This document shows, in pieces, positions 48,366-58,105 of a DNA stretch of 64,000 nt. The notes below the pieces were generated by a model. It did no database searches and was not told where the DNA came from. It worked only from the letters and a program-made list of their open reading frames with translations. The position numbers and the translations under genes were made by a program. Numbering within the stretch: position 1 is the stretch's first letter; every line of letters begins with the position of its first letter. Source of the stretch: Tridacna crocea (Eukaryota; Mollusca; Bivalvia; Cardiida; Cardiidae); NCBI GenBank assembly GCA_943736015.1, contig OX031060.1, positions 10,057,501 to 10,121,500 on the forward strand. Direction: 5' to 3'.

Positions 48366-48594
48366 TTAACCCTTTACTTCATAGATACTCATTTCTAGGC
48401 ATAGCTTGTAGGAGCCTTTGGAAAACATTGTGGCAAAAGGTGAAATTGCTTGTGACGAGCAATTTGACCTTTTGTCACAATGTTTTCTATGCTATCAAAA
48501 GGTGTCATATACTCATAAAAAACGGTTTCATCCTTGCTGTTATTTAGGGTCAATCAGAGTTACCATAGAAATGCCCTATGAGGTAAAGGGTTAA
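48366..48594 (-). mobile_element. TTAA hairpin MITE, type B
   Basis: TTAA at both ends, core ggtgaaattgcttgtgacga. The stem is slightly mismatched. Confidence 0.9.
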
Positions 48595-48764
48595 GCTTTT
48601 ACCATGCATCCAAAATTCTTCACAAACCTGAACAAGAAGGCCTTAAAAAAGCATGGTAGAAAAAGGGAAAAATGCTGGTCACTAGCATTTTCTCCTTTTT
48701 CTACAAAGTATGCCATGAACAGCTCACATTCAATTTATTGTCTGCAAATGCATTCAATTTGATT
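48591..48764 (-). mobile_element. Type A MITE sharing TTAA with a type B copy
   Basis: ttaagcttttaccatgc, core aaaatgctggtcactagcat. The right end is cut by the element at 48765. Confidence 0.7.
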
Positions 48765-49117
48765 AAGGTAAGACCTGTGTCATGGAAAACAGCTATTTCC
48801 ACTAAAACATCATCCTGCAAAATTAGCTATATTGAACTACTTTCACCAATTCATTTTTTAAAAATTTTTTCCTTCTTTGAATTATCATTTACAAATCTAA
48901 AACCACTATATTCTCAATTCAAAAAGAGATAATAATTACCTCCCTTTTCAGAAAACTAAAAAAAGTATCAAAAAATAATTTCAAGATAGACATAAACAGA
49001 ATTTCTGATCCGTTAGAAAAGCTGCAAAAATATCACATCTGCATAAATCCTTATTTATCAACCAATTAGAATTTTTGCCCCATGCTCACTGGAAGTGCAT
49101 TACACAGGTCTTACCTT
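48765..49117. mobile_element. 353-bp element with perfect 16-bp inverted ends
   Basis: aaggtaagacctgtgt at 48765-48780 is exactly inverted at 49102-49117. The interior is AT-rich and has no open frame. Confidence 0.6.
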
Positions 49118-49164
49118 CGGTACAAAATTCCATCTTATAGTAATGGATTAACGGCAATTATTGA

Positions 49165-49380
49165 TTGATCGCTTGTATGGCGTTTAATGCCGTTTTCAAA
49201 ATTATTTCTGTAATATCATGGCGGCCAGTGCACCTAGAGTCTATTTTATCAGTATTCTGCACAATTTTCTTTCCAAGCCACTGGCTGCTTTCCCAAAAAG
49301 ACATTGTCGAGGTGATGGTCAGTGGTGGGAGAGGAATGAATCCTGTCGCAATGACTATCATCAATCCTTGGAAAACAGGC
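49165..49380 (-). mobile_element. SINE body
   Basis: tggcgtttaatgccgttttc, tttccaagccactggctgct and gaatcctgtcgcaatgacta are the reverse of 31256-31540. The head is missing. Confidence 0.6.
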
Positions 49381-49657
49381 AATTATACACTGTAGGTTAT
49401 CGAAAAAACAATGAAATGTGAACAATACATAAGAGAAAGTAAATTTTGTAATAGAAAAGACGAAACAGTCCTTTCCAATTGGAGTGGGAAATTTTTGCCA
49501 TTTCTTATGAAATTTACAGTTTAGAAATTGAAAATGGTAAACTGAAAACAGAAACTGAAACACATGACTGTAATAAACAGAGCCCCAGATGCAGATGCCC
49601 CAGATGGAGGAAACAATTTTTTACTTTAAAATTGAAAATATTAATTACTCTCCCTTA

Positions 49658-49732
49658 AACCCTATGTTGTGGGTACTCATTAGAATTGTCTCATCGAAAC
49701 AATTCTAATGAGTACTCACTACATAGGGTTTT
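49658..49732. repeat. Family G hairpin
   Basis: accctatgttgtgggtactc and its inverse; loop tctcatcgaaac. Confidence 0.75.
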
Positions 49733-49801
49733 GAAGAGAAATAATGACTGTAGAATACCACTTAAAGATGTTGTCCTATTTGAAAAGTTCCAAATTCATT
49801 G

Positions 49802-50013
49802 TTAAACTCATTACCAAGCGACAATATTTTAAGCTTATCCAAATCGAAAGCATTTGCAGACGGCAAAATAAAAGTGACTGAAAATTTGGAATTTGTTTTG
49901 TGAAGGGTAGAAAACATTGTGGGAAAAGGAGAAAATGCTGGTCCCACTATGTTTTCTAAGGGCTTCTTTCTCAAGGTCGTCAAAAGTAGGGAAAATGTGC
50001 GGTAATGGGTTAA
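49802..50013 (+). mobile_element. Type A hairpin MITE, right stem shortened
   Basis: TTAA at both ends. gagaaaatgctgg joins directly to tcccactatg. Confidence 0.85.
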
Positions 50014-50084
50014 ATTATGAGATACTGCTGAATGTTTCCGTCAAATCTTTTCAATTGATTGATAGATCAAACTTACTCATTTTC

Positions 50085-50270
50085 AACATTATTTCAGTGA
50101 CATCATGGCAGCCTGTGCACCTATCCATACTTTCCTTGAGAGTCCTTTACCAGTACTGATTGCACAATATTCTTTCTAAGCCACAGCCTGCTTTCCCACA
50201 ATGTAAGCCACCATCAAAACAATAGTGGTGACAGCAGAATGAATCCTGTCACAATGACAATCATTCAGAG
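50085..50270 (-). mobile_element. SINE body fragment
   Basis: ttcagtgacatcatggcagc, cacctatccatactttcctt, tgaatcctgtcacaatgaca. Confidence 0.55.
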
Positions 50271-50289
50271 CTACAGATAGAGGGAGTCA

Positions 50290-50518
50290 TTAACTCTTTA
50301 CCACACGAGAAAATTTTAGACTGGTCCAAATTGAAAGCATTTGCAGACAACAAAATAAAGGTGACTCAAAAATAGAAATTTGTTCTGGTAAGGGTAGAAA
50401 ACACTGTGGGAAAAGGAGAAAATGCTGGTTACCAGCATTTTCTCCTTTTCCCACAGTGTTTTCAAAAGGCTTCTTTCTCAGGGGCATCACAAGTAGGGAT
50501 TGTGTGGAAATGGGTTAA
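50290..50518 (+). mobile_element. Type A hairpin MITE, intact
   Basis: TTAA at both ends. The stem base is paired as cactgtggg and cccacagtg. Confidence 0.9.
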
Positions 50519-51030
50519 TTGAATTCAACATTAAAAATATTATTCTCCACTAAACCCTATGTTCTGGGTACTCATTAGAATTGTCTCATCGAGACGATTC
50601 TAATGAGTACCCACAACATTGGGTTTTGAGAAGCAATACTGGACTTAGAATACCATCACTCCCTCTTATCTGGACCTATGTATCATCAATCCTTGGAAAG
50701 AAACAGGCCCAGCCTAGGATCGTACTAGCTACCCTATGCTCTTTAGATACAGGGAGATTTTGAATTCGAAATTAAAAATATTAATTATTCTCCACTAAAC
50801 CCTATGTTCTGGTTACTCATTAAAATCGTCTCATCAAGACAATTCTACTGAGTACCCACAGCATAGGGTTTTTGAGAAGCAATACTGGACTTAGAATACC
50901 ATCACTCCCTCTGGACCTATGTATCATCAATCCTTGGAAAAAAACAGGCTCAGCCGAGGATCGAACCAGCTACCCCATGCTCTTTAGTCCTTTGCACTAC
51001 CAGCCAAGCTAATTGGGGGCTTGGCTACTA
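50519..51030 (-). repeat. Tandem pair of family G hairpin plus SINE segment
   Basis: Two repeats of about 240 bp, each with the G hairpin (50552-50627 and 50798-50873), ggacttagaataccatcact and catcaatccttggaaa. The second ends in a tRNA-like head. On the minus strand it reads ggctggtagtgcaaaggact, then ctggttcgatcctcggct (B-box). Confidence 0.65.
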
Positions 51031-51336
51031 ATCTTTTTGATAGTGCCTCAGACATGACATCTTTGCAAGCCAAGACCGACAATTCACTACACTACTCTAC
51101 CCTTGGCGCATCAAGCTTGATTTTTATGTTCACCCCATACGCTTTTTCATTGGAAGCAGCCAGCTCTAGCTGCAACAAATGAAATCACTCATGGCATTTA
51201 ATCTTTGATCAAAATAGAACAATAGGTCTCTACCTTTCAAATAGAAGGTAAAACATGGAAACCCACGTGGATGTCTGCTTATCGCTTCATGTGTATTCGT
51301 AAGCAGTTTGTAAAACGATATTTCATTTGCTTTTAG

Positions 51337-51421
51337 AAATATGATGAAAATGGGGGGTAATAACCAGCATCCAATAGAAGGCGCATCGCAGGAATCTCGA
51401 AATCGGGCTCAATCAGCCAAG
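51337..51421 (+). CDS. Candidate coding exon, function unknown
   Basis: The acceptor cgatatttcatttgcttttag and donor GCCAAG followed by gtaaga fit the consensus. 85 nt are open in one frame: one base, then 28 codons including MMKMGGNNQHPIEG and SRNRAQSAK, ending in phase 0. It could be a first coding exon with ATG at 51341. No family recognised and no partner exon found. Confidence 0.45.
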
Positions 51422-51588
51422 GTAAGATCCACCTGGTGATGATGTAAACTTGGCTTGCGAATATACTGACATGATGACTGAATTATATTTATCTCACTTA
51501 TTTTGACACTATAATCCCCATGTCAGTTGTCCCCTATCTGAACTATCCTTAGCATAACATTGCCAAACAATCCAATGACTTACAACCT

Positions 51589-51817
51589 TTAACCCATTAC
51601 CACGCAATCCCTACTTTTGACGCTCCTGAGAAAGAAGCCTTTTGAAAACACTTTGGGAAAAGGAGAAAATGCTGGTAACCAGCATTTTCTCCTTTTCCCA
51701 CGGTGTTTTCTACCCTTTCCAGAACAAATTTCTATTTTTCAGTCACCTTTATTTTGTCGTTTGCAAATGCTTTCAATTTTGACCAGTCCAAACTTTTCTG
51801 GTGTGGTAATGAGTCAA
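51589..51817 (-). mobile_element. Type A hairpin MITE
   Basis: The left TTAA is intact; the right has decayed to TCAA. Stem base cactttggg and cccacggtg. Confidence 0.85.
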
Positions 51818-51957
51818 AACAGTGTGGGTCAAGAAGAAAAGGCTGGTAACTGGCATTTTTACATTGCCTTCAATGTTTTCTATGCTATTAAAAACAAGCC
51901 GTTTAAGCCAGTTTTTTTTTATCATCTGCAAATGCATTATATAAGATCTACTTTCAA
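51818..51957 (-). mobile_element. Type A MITE fragment
   Basis: gtgtgggtcaagaagaaaag, core aggctggtaactggcatttt, arm tatcatctgcaaatgcatta. Confidence 0.6.
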
Positions 51958-52432
51958 TTAACTCATTACCAAACAGCAAAATTTTAGACTGGTCAAAATT
52001 GAAAGCAACTGCAGACGACAAAATAAACATAACTCAAAAGCTTAAATTTGTTTCCAGCTGGGTAGAAAACATTGTGGGAAAAGGAGAAAATGCTGGTTAC
52101 CAGAATTTTCTCCTTTTCCCATCATGTTTTCAAAAGGCTTTTATCTCAGGGTCGTAAAAACCAGGGATTGTTTGGTTGGTTGGTTGGTTGTAATGGGGTT
52201 TAACGACACTTTAACAGCTAAGGTCATATCATGGCAGTCGTTGACGCACATGTGTTTCCTGGCTTTCTCACACCGGTACTAACACAACTTTCTTTCCAAA
52301 GCCACCAACTACTTTTCTCACATGCTTCAGCAGAGGTGAGAGGCGAAAATATGCCGGAAAGAAAATTCGTCTAAACCGGGTATTGAACTCACATCCACTG
52401 AGCCACCCGGGTGGGCGGATTGTTTGGGTTAA
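51958..52432 (+). mobile_element. Type A hairpin MITE interrupted by a SINE
   Basis: TTAA at both ends, core gaaaatgctggttaccagaa. The SINE interrupts the right end at ggattgtttgg. Confidence 0.9.
52176..52416 (-). mobile_element. tRNA-derived SINE with 11-bp target duplication
   Basis: ggattgtttgg stands at 52165-52175 and 52417-52427. On the minus strand it starts with the cacccgggtggctcagtgg head and ends in CCAA repeats, as in 16768-17041. Confidence 0.85.
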
Positions 52433-52554
52433 ACAAGGAAAAAATTAAGTTTTCTGGCAAAGTCTGTATTACTGGCTCTTGTTTAAAATGAGTATCTAAA
52501 TATCGGAAAATGTCAGCTGCTCATTTTCTGAAAAAAGCACTTATTCCCTTATTG

Positions 52555-52711
52555 TTACATCTTTATCAAACACTCCCATATTAAAGGACCCTGAGCTAAG
52601 AGGTTTTTGAAAATAAATAAAAATGTGGATATAGGAAGAAATGCTGGTTACCAACGTTTTCTCCTTTACTGGCAGTTTTCTACCCCTTCAAACACAAGTC
52701 CCATCCTTTAA
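52555..52711 (-). mobile_element. Type A MITE, diverged
   Basis: ctttatcaaacactcccata, core gaaatgctggttaccaacgt. Confidence 0.65.
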
Positions 52712-52914
52712 CCCTTTACAAAAGAATCCCTAGTTATAACAACCCTGAGAAAGAAGCCTTCTGGAAAACATTGTGACCACTATTTTCTCCTTTTCCCACC
52801 TTTTTTTCTACTCTTCCAAAGTCAAGTTTCAATTCTTGAGTCATGTTTATTTTGTAATCTGCAAACGTTTCCAATTTGGACTAGTCTAAAATTTTGTTGT
52901 TTGTTAAAGAGTTG
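52708..52914 (-). mobile_element. Type A MITE, left stem deleted
   Basis: It starts at TTAA 52708. gaaaacattgtgaccactat replaces the left stem. The right end is ttgttaaagagttgt. Confidence 0.75.
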
Positions 52915-52986
52915 TGACATCTTTAATTTGTTGTCTGCAAACCCTTCTAATTTGAACAAAAAATTTTGCCATTTTGTAAAGGTCTA
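52915..52986 (-). mobile_element. Type A MITE long-arm fragment
   Basis: tttgttgtctgcaaaccctt, attttgtaaaggtctaa. Confidence 0.5.
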
Positions 52987-53127
52987 ACTCAACACCGTAT
53001 AAAGGCTAATGGTACTTTATGTAAACATAACACTAAGATGAAAAATATGCTACTCAAATTTTGATAGGGATTATTTTGATATTTCAATACAGTAACTGGT
53101 ATCTGTTACAAAAAAAAACAATTTTGC

Positions 53128-53352
53128 TTAACTCTTTATCACACAGTCCTGACTTTTAATGACCTTGAGAGTCTCAGAAAGCTTTTGAAAGCATTGTGGG
53201 AAAAGGAGAAAATGCTGGTAACCAGCATTTTCTCCTTTTCCCGCAATGTTTTCTATCCTTCACCTAACATTTCAATTTTTGAGTCACATTTATTTTGTCG
53301 TCTGCAAATGCTTTAAATTTGGACTAGTCAAAAATTTTGTCATTTGGCATTG
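53128..53352 (-). mobile_element. Type A hairpin MITE
   Basis: The left TTAA is intact, the core is symmetric (attgtgggaaaagg and ccttttcccgcaat). The right end is decayed. Confidence 0.85.
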
Positions 53353-53814
53353 TTCCATACTGAAAAACCAAACCTGATGCATGCCACATAATACATATAT
53401 GCTGATTCTCAAATGGTGGTCCCTAGCAAATTTTAAGTAGTATAATTTAGGGTGCTGACTGTATCATGATTTTTTTCTTTCATGCATCTAACATTCAAGT
53501 TATCTATAATTAGATACAGTTTCAACATATCTTCTTTGACAACCCTATAATTTTTTCTTTTCCCTAAGCGGTTTCAAAGTCGGGTGATCTTAAGAGGCTT
53601 TTTGAGTCGTCTTTGTGATTGGTCAGAATTCCGTCCATTTCGAGTCTTGCAAAAATTTACCAATTAAGCTGGTTACTATTAATAATTCCAATTTCTACTC
53701 CCTGCAATCTTGTGAAGTCGAAAAACAACCAGGCTCATCCAAATGGTGAATTTTCCATTTATAAATATCAAGAAACAGATAGAACTCTCACGACCATTTT
53801 ACATTGAATTTTAC
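53353..53814. other. No gene recognised; intron-like
   Basis: AT-rich stretch next to the candidate exon at 53815, with no repeat match. Confidence 0.35.
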
Positions 53815-53938
53815 CTTCATGCCCGATTAAGAAATTTTGAGTTAAAACCTTAAGTTTGTCAGTACCTCGATAAAATTTCCTGCAAACTTGTATTAAGTTA
53901 CCATCATCAAAATAATCATGATTGTCATCTCCTATTTC
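53815..53938 (-). CDS. Candidate coding exon, function unknown
   Basis: On the minus strand the acceptor is gcgttaattttctgccag and the donor GCATGAAG followed by gtaaaa. 124 nt, phase 0 to phase 1, about 41 codons of protein-like composition (EIGDDNHDYFDDGNLIQVC, then KFYRGTDKLKVLTQ). No family recognised. Direct splicing to the exon at 34319 would hit a stop, so it belongs to another gene or needs intermediate exons. Confidence 0.5.
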
Positions 53939-54379
53939 CTGGCAGAAAATTAACGCTACCATACAGGCCTTTTCTAAAGCATTGATATTATTTATAAACA
54001 AATGTTTTATTACAAATTAGCAAAACGTCTGATTTCATGATGTGTTTTCATATTTTCATCAGGTAGAACACCAAACTTTAGGACAGAATGTAACCCAACG
54101 TCATCAGCTGATGTCAGTATCTTTCGAAATTTAGTCACGACTACAAATCTCTGGAATGACTAACTTTCCGACAAAATGTTTTCAAAACCAGAAATGACAC
54201 TGAATTATAACGTCAGTCACTTTTGCGCCAAAATTCCATATGGCTTTTACATTTTTAAACATTTTATAAAAAATTAAAATGTCAAAATTTGAACAGACTT
54301 TAAGTCCCTCTACACTGGTTGCCAAAGAAACCTAATTCACAGAATCTACAACAGAAGAAGACCTGACAAAATTTGTCAT
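53939..54379. other. No gene recognised
   Basis: AT-rich, non-repetitive, flanking the candidate exon. No second splice-flanked frame. Confidence 0.35.
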
Positions 54380-54466
54380 TTAACCCATTACCGTACAATC
54401 CCCACTTTTGAGGACCCTACGAAAGAATCTTTAGAAAACATTGTGGGAAAAGAAGAAAATGTATTC
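54380..54466 (-). mobile_element. Type A MITE, short-arm half only
   Basis: TTAAcccattaccgtacaat through attgtgggaaaagaagaaaa. Confidence 0.7.
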
Positions 54467-54557
54467 AATTTAAACAGATTTTTGACAACAATACAGGGTG
54501 ATGGAACAGCCTTTATAAATACATGTATATTGTAGCTCTACAAAGGATAAACACAAT

Positions 54558-54778
54558 TTAAGTCTTTATCACACTATCCCAACTTTTAATTAATGACCCT
54601 TAAAAATAAGGCTTTTGAAAACAGAGGGAAGAGAAGAAAATGCTGGTTACCAGCATTTTCTCCTTTTCCCACAATGTTTTCTACTCTCCTAAAGTCAAGT
54701 TTCAGTTTTTGAGTCATGTTTATTTTGTTGTCTGCAACTGCTTTAAATTAAGACAATATTGTTGTTTGGTAGAGTTAA
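54558..54778 (-). mobile_element. Type A hairpin MITE
   Basis: TTAA at both ends. The left stem base is damaged (acagagggaagagaag). Confidence 0.85.
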
Positions 54779-55130
54779 CCCTTTACCCCATAAGGCATTT
54801 CTATGGTATAATACTATTTCTAATTGACCCTAAATAACAGCAAGGATGAAGCCGTTTCTTTTGTGTATATGACACCTTTTGATAGTGTAGAAAACATTGT
54901 GGCAAAAGGTGAAATTGCTCGTCACGAGCAAGTTCACCTTTTGCCACAATGTTTTCCAAAGGCTCCTGCAAGCAATGCATAGAAATGACTACCTTTAGTC
55001 TGAAGGTGTCTGCTCCGATGCTATTTTTGTGACTGGTCTTCGCTAACGAAGACCAGTCACAAAAATAGCATCGGAGCAGACACCTTCAGACTGAAGGTAA
55101 GAAATGAGTATCTATGGAGTAAAACGTTAA
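54775..55130 (+). mobile_element. TTAA hairpin MITE, type B, with nested foldback
   Basis: It shares TTAA 54775-54778 with the type A copy before it. Core ggtgaaattgctcgtcacga. The right arm is split by the hairpin at 54990-55099. Confidence 0.9.
54990..55099. mobile_element. Near-perfect foldback, 53-bp arms
   Basis: Arms 54990-55042 and 55047-55099 pair with one mismatch (54996 against 55093) around a ctaa loop. agaaatga flanks it at 54981-54988 and 55100-55107; an 8-bp duplication fits hAT-type insertion. Confidence 0.85.
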
Positions 55131-55139
55131 TATGGATTT

Positions 55140-55290
55140 TTTTAATAGTGTTTTAGGCCGCTTTCAACAGTATTTCAGTCATATCATTGTGACAGTTCAC
55201 ATAATTATTCATGTTTCCTTGGTTTCACCAGTACTAGGCTAGGCTCTGAAGTGTCTTGCCCAAGGACACTCCTGTGAAGTTAATATGGAA
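55140..55290 (-). mobile_element. SINE body, truncated
   Basis: gttttaggccgctttcaaca, tctgaagtgtcttgcccaag, gacactcctgtgaagtt. Confidence 0.55.
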
Positions 55291-55431
55291 GGATAACAGA
55301 ATACCTTACAAAGGAAAGAGCTGAAAATTTAATGTGGTGACCTTGAAATGGAAAACAGATACACTGTGAGCTTCCCAGTAAACCAAGGGGGTTTTGCTTC
55401 AGATAACAGAAAGAAGTAAACAAATTATCAC

Positions 55432-55514
55432 CCTTCCTCTTTTTATCATTTCCCAAAGTGTAACAGATGCCATATTTGTAAATTCATCCATTTGCCATCG
55501 GATATTTAAATTGA
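55432..55514 (-). CDS. Candidate coding exon, weak
   Basis: On the minus strand the acceptor is ccaggtcttttttgacag and a possible donor GGAAGG followed by gtgata. 83 nt, phase 1 to phase 0 (LNIRWQMDEFTNMASV, then LWEMIKRGR). Its end phase fits the start of 53815-53938, so the two could be consecutive exons. The donor is weak. Confidence 0.3.
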
Positions 55515-55739
55515 CTGTCAAAAAAGACCTGGAATTCTGGACTAATAATTTGGAAGCAAAGTTGATGAAAACAGTGTGCAAAATGAACAAATTGCTCTTT
55601 ATCAAAATGATTTCATCATTAAATATTGTTAAACCTGTGTTAAAGGCCCTATAGAGGCCAAATGTATAACAATTCTGGTAAAATGCACGTAAATTTCATT
55701 CATACCAATAAAATATAAAAAGTATGGCCATATATATAA

Positions 55740-56236
55740 CTGTAAGCTGCCATGGACAACCTACGTCATAACAGAGGTGTCGGAATAGCCGCCATTTTGT
55801 GCGCAAAATGCAGATTAATTACTTTAAAAAGATATATGTATCTAAAATTTACTTAGAATACCTACTTCATCTGGTGACGGTAAATTTAATATGTTTGTCC
55901 TATTCGGAAGATCAAAATGCCATGAAACAATGTTGAAGCTCTAAACACTTCAACACAATTATTCTTAATGACATTGTATACGACTATTTTTAAATCGCGC
56001 ATGTGTCACCGGCTTCGAAAATTGTGTGAAAGTAATTGCAAATTCAACGAAACTAATGAACATAATATTAATGTATACTAACGAAGAAAGTTGTCGGGTA
56101 CCATATACACTGCTTTGTTTGGACAAATCTTCAAAAACAATAATGTACAAGCTGAAAAACTTACCTTTTAAAACGAAAATGGCGGATTTAAAATGTCTCA
56201 GATGACGTATGCTATAACCTAGGTTGTTACCCCTGG
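55740..56236 (-). repeat. Family X repeat, uninterrupted copy
   Basis: Inverted match to 57205-57340 plus 59560-60120 (gaggtgtcggaatagccgcc, catgaaacaatgttgaagct, cttttaaaacgaaaatggcg). It gives the empty site of the MITE at 59835. Confidence 0.75.
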
Positions 56237-56294
56237 TATATGGTTATTCACTGGGAGAACAATGAAAATGAGCCATGCTGTGTGAAAATGGGGT

Positions 56295-56526
56295 TTAACC
56301 CATTACCACACAATCCCTACATTTGACGCCCATGAGAAAAAAGCTTTTATAAAAAAAAATTGTGGGAAAAGGAGAAAATGCTGGTTACCAGCATTTTCTC
56401 CTTTTCCCACAATGTTTTCTACCCTTTACAAAACAAATTTCAAATTTTCAGTCACTTTTATTTTGTCATCTGCAAATGCGTTCATTTTGAACTAGTCTAA
56501 AATATTGTCGCTTGGTAATGAGATAA
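56295..56526 (-). mobile_element. Type A hairpin MITE
   Basis: The left TTAA is intact; the right is ATAA. The core is intact. Confidence 0.85.
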
Positions 56527-56595
56527 AACATCTGCACAAAAGTATTGCCCATAACTCAAGATTAAGTTAATAGTTCTTTACAAAAATGGCTAAAT

Positions 56596-56824
56596 ATAAC
56601 CCATTACCAAATGACAAAATTTTAGCTTTATCCAAATCGAAAGCATTTGCAGACGACAAAATAAAAGTGACCCAAAATTTGAAATTTATTCTGTGAAAGG
56701 TAGAAAATATTGTGGGAAAAGGAGAAAATGCTGGTTTCCAGCATTTTCTCCTTTTCCCACAATGTTTTCTAAAGGCTTCTTTCTCAGGGGCGTCAAAAGT
56801 AGGGATTGTGTGGCAATGGGTTAT
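56596..56824 (+). mobile_element. Type A hairpin MITE
   Basis: Termini decayed to ATAA and TTAT, core gaaaatgctggtttccagca. Confidence 0.85.
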
Positions 56825-56878
56825 TTGTATTCATTCTTATGAAATGGCTTGATTGGTATCATATATCAAGGAAATGCA

Positions 56879-57111
56879 TTAACCCTTTACTACACAATGG
56901 CAATTTTTGACGACCCTGTGGAAGAAGCCTTTTGAAAACATAATGTGGGAAAAGGAGAAAATGCTGGTAGCCAGCATTTTCTCCTTTTCCCACGAAGTTT
57001 TCTACCCTATCAAAAGAAAATTGTGTCATGTGAGCCGCTATGAAATTGTTGTCTGCAAATGCTTTCAATTTGGATAGGTCTAAAATTTTGCCAGGTGGTA
57101 ATGTCAGTTAA
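56879..57111 (-). mobile_element. Type A hairpin MITE
   Basis: TTAA at both ends, core gaaaatgctggtagccagca. Confidence 0.9.
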
Positions 57112-57204
57112 GCCCACTTTTGCCTAAACATGACTCATGTGAAAGTAGCATTGACAACATTTGAACAGCCTTTTTTTTTTTAAATTAAAACTAACAGATT
57201 CCTA

Positions 57205-57340
57205 TGTCATAGCACAGGTCATCCGAGACATTTTAAATCCGCTATTTTCGTTTTAAAAAGGTGAGTTTTTCAGCTTGTTCATTATTGTTACTGAAGATCT
57301 GTCCCAACGAAGAAGTGCATAAAATAATGATGAATGTAGG
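57205..57340 (+). repeat. Family X repeat, left part of interrupted copy
   Basis: gagacattttaaatccgcta through tgaagatctgtcccaacgaa. The right part resumes near 59560. Confidence 0.6.
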
Positions 57341-57348
57341 TAAAAATG

Positions 57349-57402
57349 TCAGAGGTAAAAATGCCATAGGAAAAAATGTCATAGGTAAAAATGTCAGATG
57401 TA
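57349..57402. repeat. 15-bp tandem repeat
   Basis: Four copies of ggtaaaaatgtcata-like units. Reverse-oriented arrays lie at 58056-58100 and 59496-59552. Confidence 0.8.
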
Positions 57403-57423
57403 TTTATCATAGTATAAATATAT

Positions 57424-57480
57424 GGAGTTAGCTCAGTTGGTCAAGGCTTAGCAAGTTCGAAATCTTGTTGGGGTTCACTT
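57424..57480 (+). mobile_element. SINE head fragment
   Basis: gagttagctcagttggtcaa (A-box), then gcaagttcgaaatcttg (B-box-like). Confidence 0.45.
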
Positions 57481-57546
57481 ATTTCTGGCCTCTGAATCAT
57501 CTAGGATAGCAGTCAGTAAATATCAAGATTGGTACATGGACTAACA

Positions 57547-57740
57547 GGGCCTGTATTCACCAACCATTCTTGAGAATATTCTAAGTCTTATCCTCTAGGG
57601 TCTTCTAAATTTGTGACATAACTCCTGATTAGCTATACCGAATGGTTTAGCCAATCTGAAGTTGTGTTACTGACAAATGTAGAAAATTCTAGAAAATAAG
57701 ACAAAGATCATTCTTAAGAATGGTTGGTGAATACGGGCCC
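57547..57740. mobile_element. MITE family J
   Basis: Inverted ends gggcctgtattcaccaacca and tggttggtgaatacgggccc. Relatives at 62530 and 20050. Confidence 0.8.
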
Positions 57741-57994
57741 AGAAGAACTAAGATCACATACTATTGTCCAAGATACTTTTTCACAGATGTATTACCAAGG
57801 TTTGCAATGTTTTCAAAAGGACAGTATGTTAGGGAGAACTTCCTTAAACAACCCATTCATCACAATTCATAAACAATATTGCAGCAATATCTTGTTGGTT
57901 TTATTCAAGTTTAATTCGAAAAGATATCATGAAACATCAATAGAAAGTAAGGACATAAATATTATAAAAGTTATATCTAGCATCTATCATTTAT

Positions 57995-58042
57995 TTAACT
58001 CTATACCAAACTGCACAATATTTGACTGGTCCAAATTTAATA
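57995..58042 (+). mobile_element. Type A MITE left-end fragment
   Basis: TTAActctataccaaactgc, tttgactggtccaaattta. Confidence 0.6.
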
Positions 58043-58105
58043 TATACCTAGTACCTCTGACATTTTTACCCATGACATTATTACCTATGACATATTTACC
58101 ACTTT

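Noticed and set aside
49100-49135. Minus-strand first exon with donor gtaagacc near 49115
   Set aside because: The donor is part of the 16-bp inverted end of the element at 48765-49117.
34251-53938. Direct splicing of 53815-53938 to the exon starting at 34319
   Set aside because: The resulting frame meets a TGA within 11 codons and would not reach the NB-ARC-like ATG in frame.
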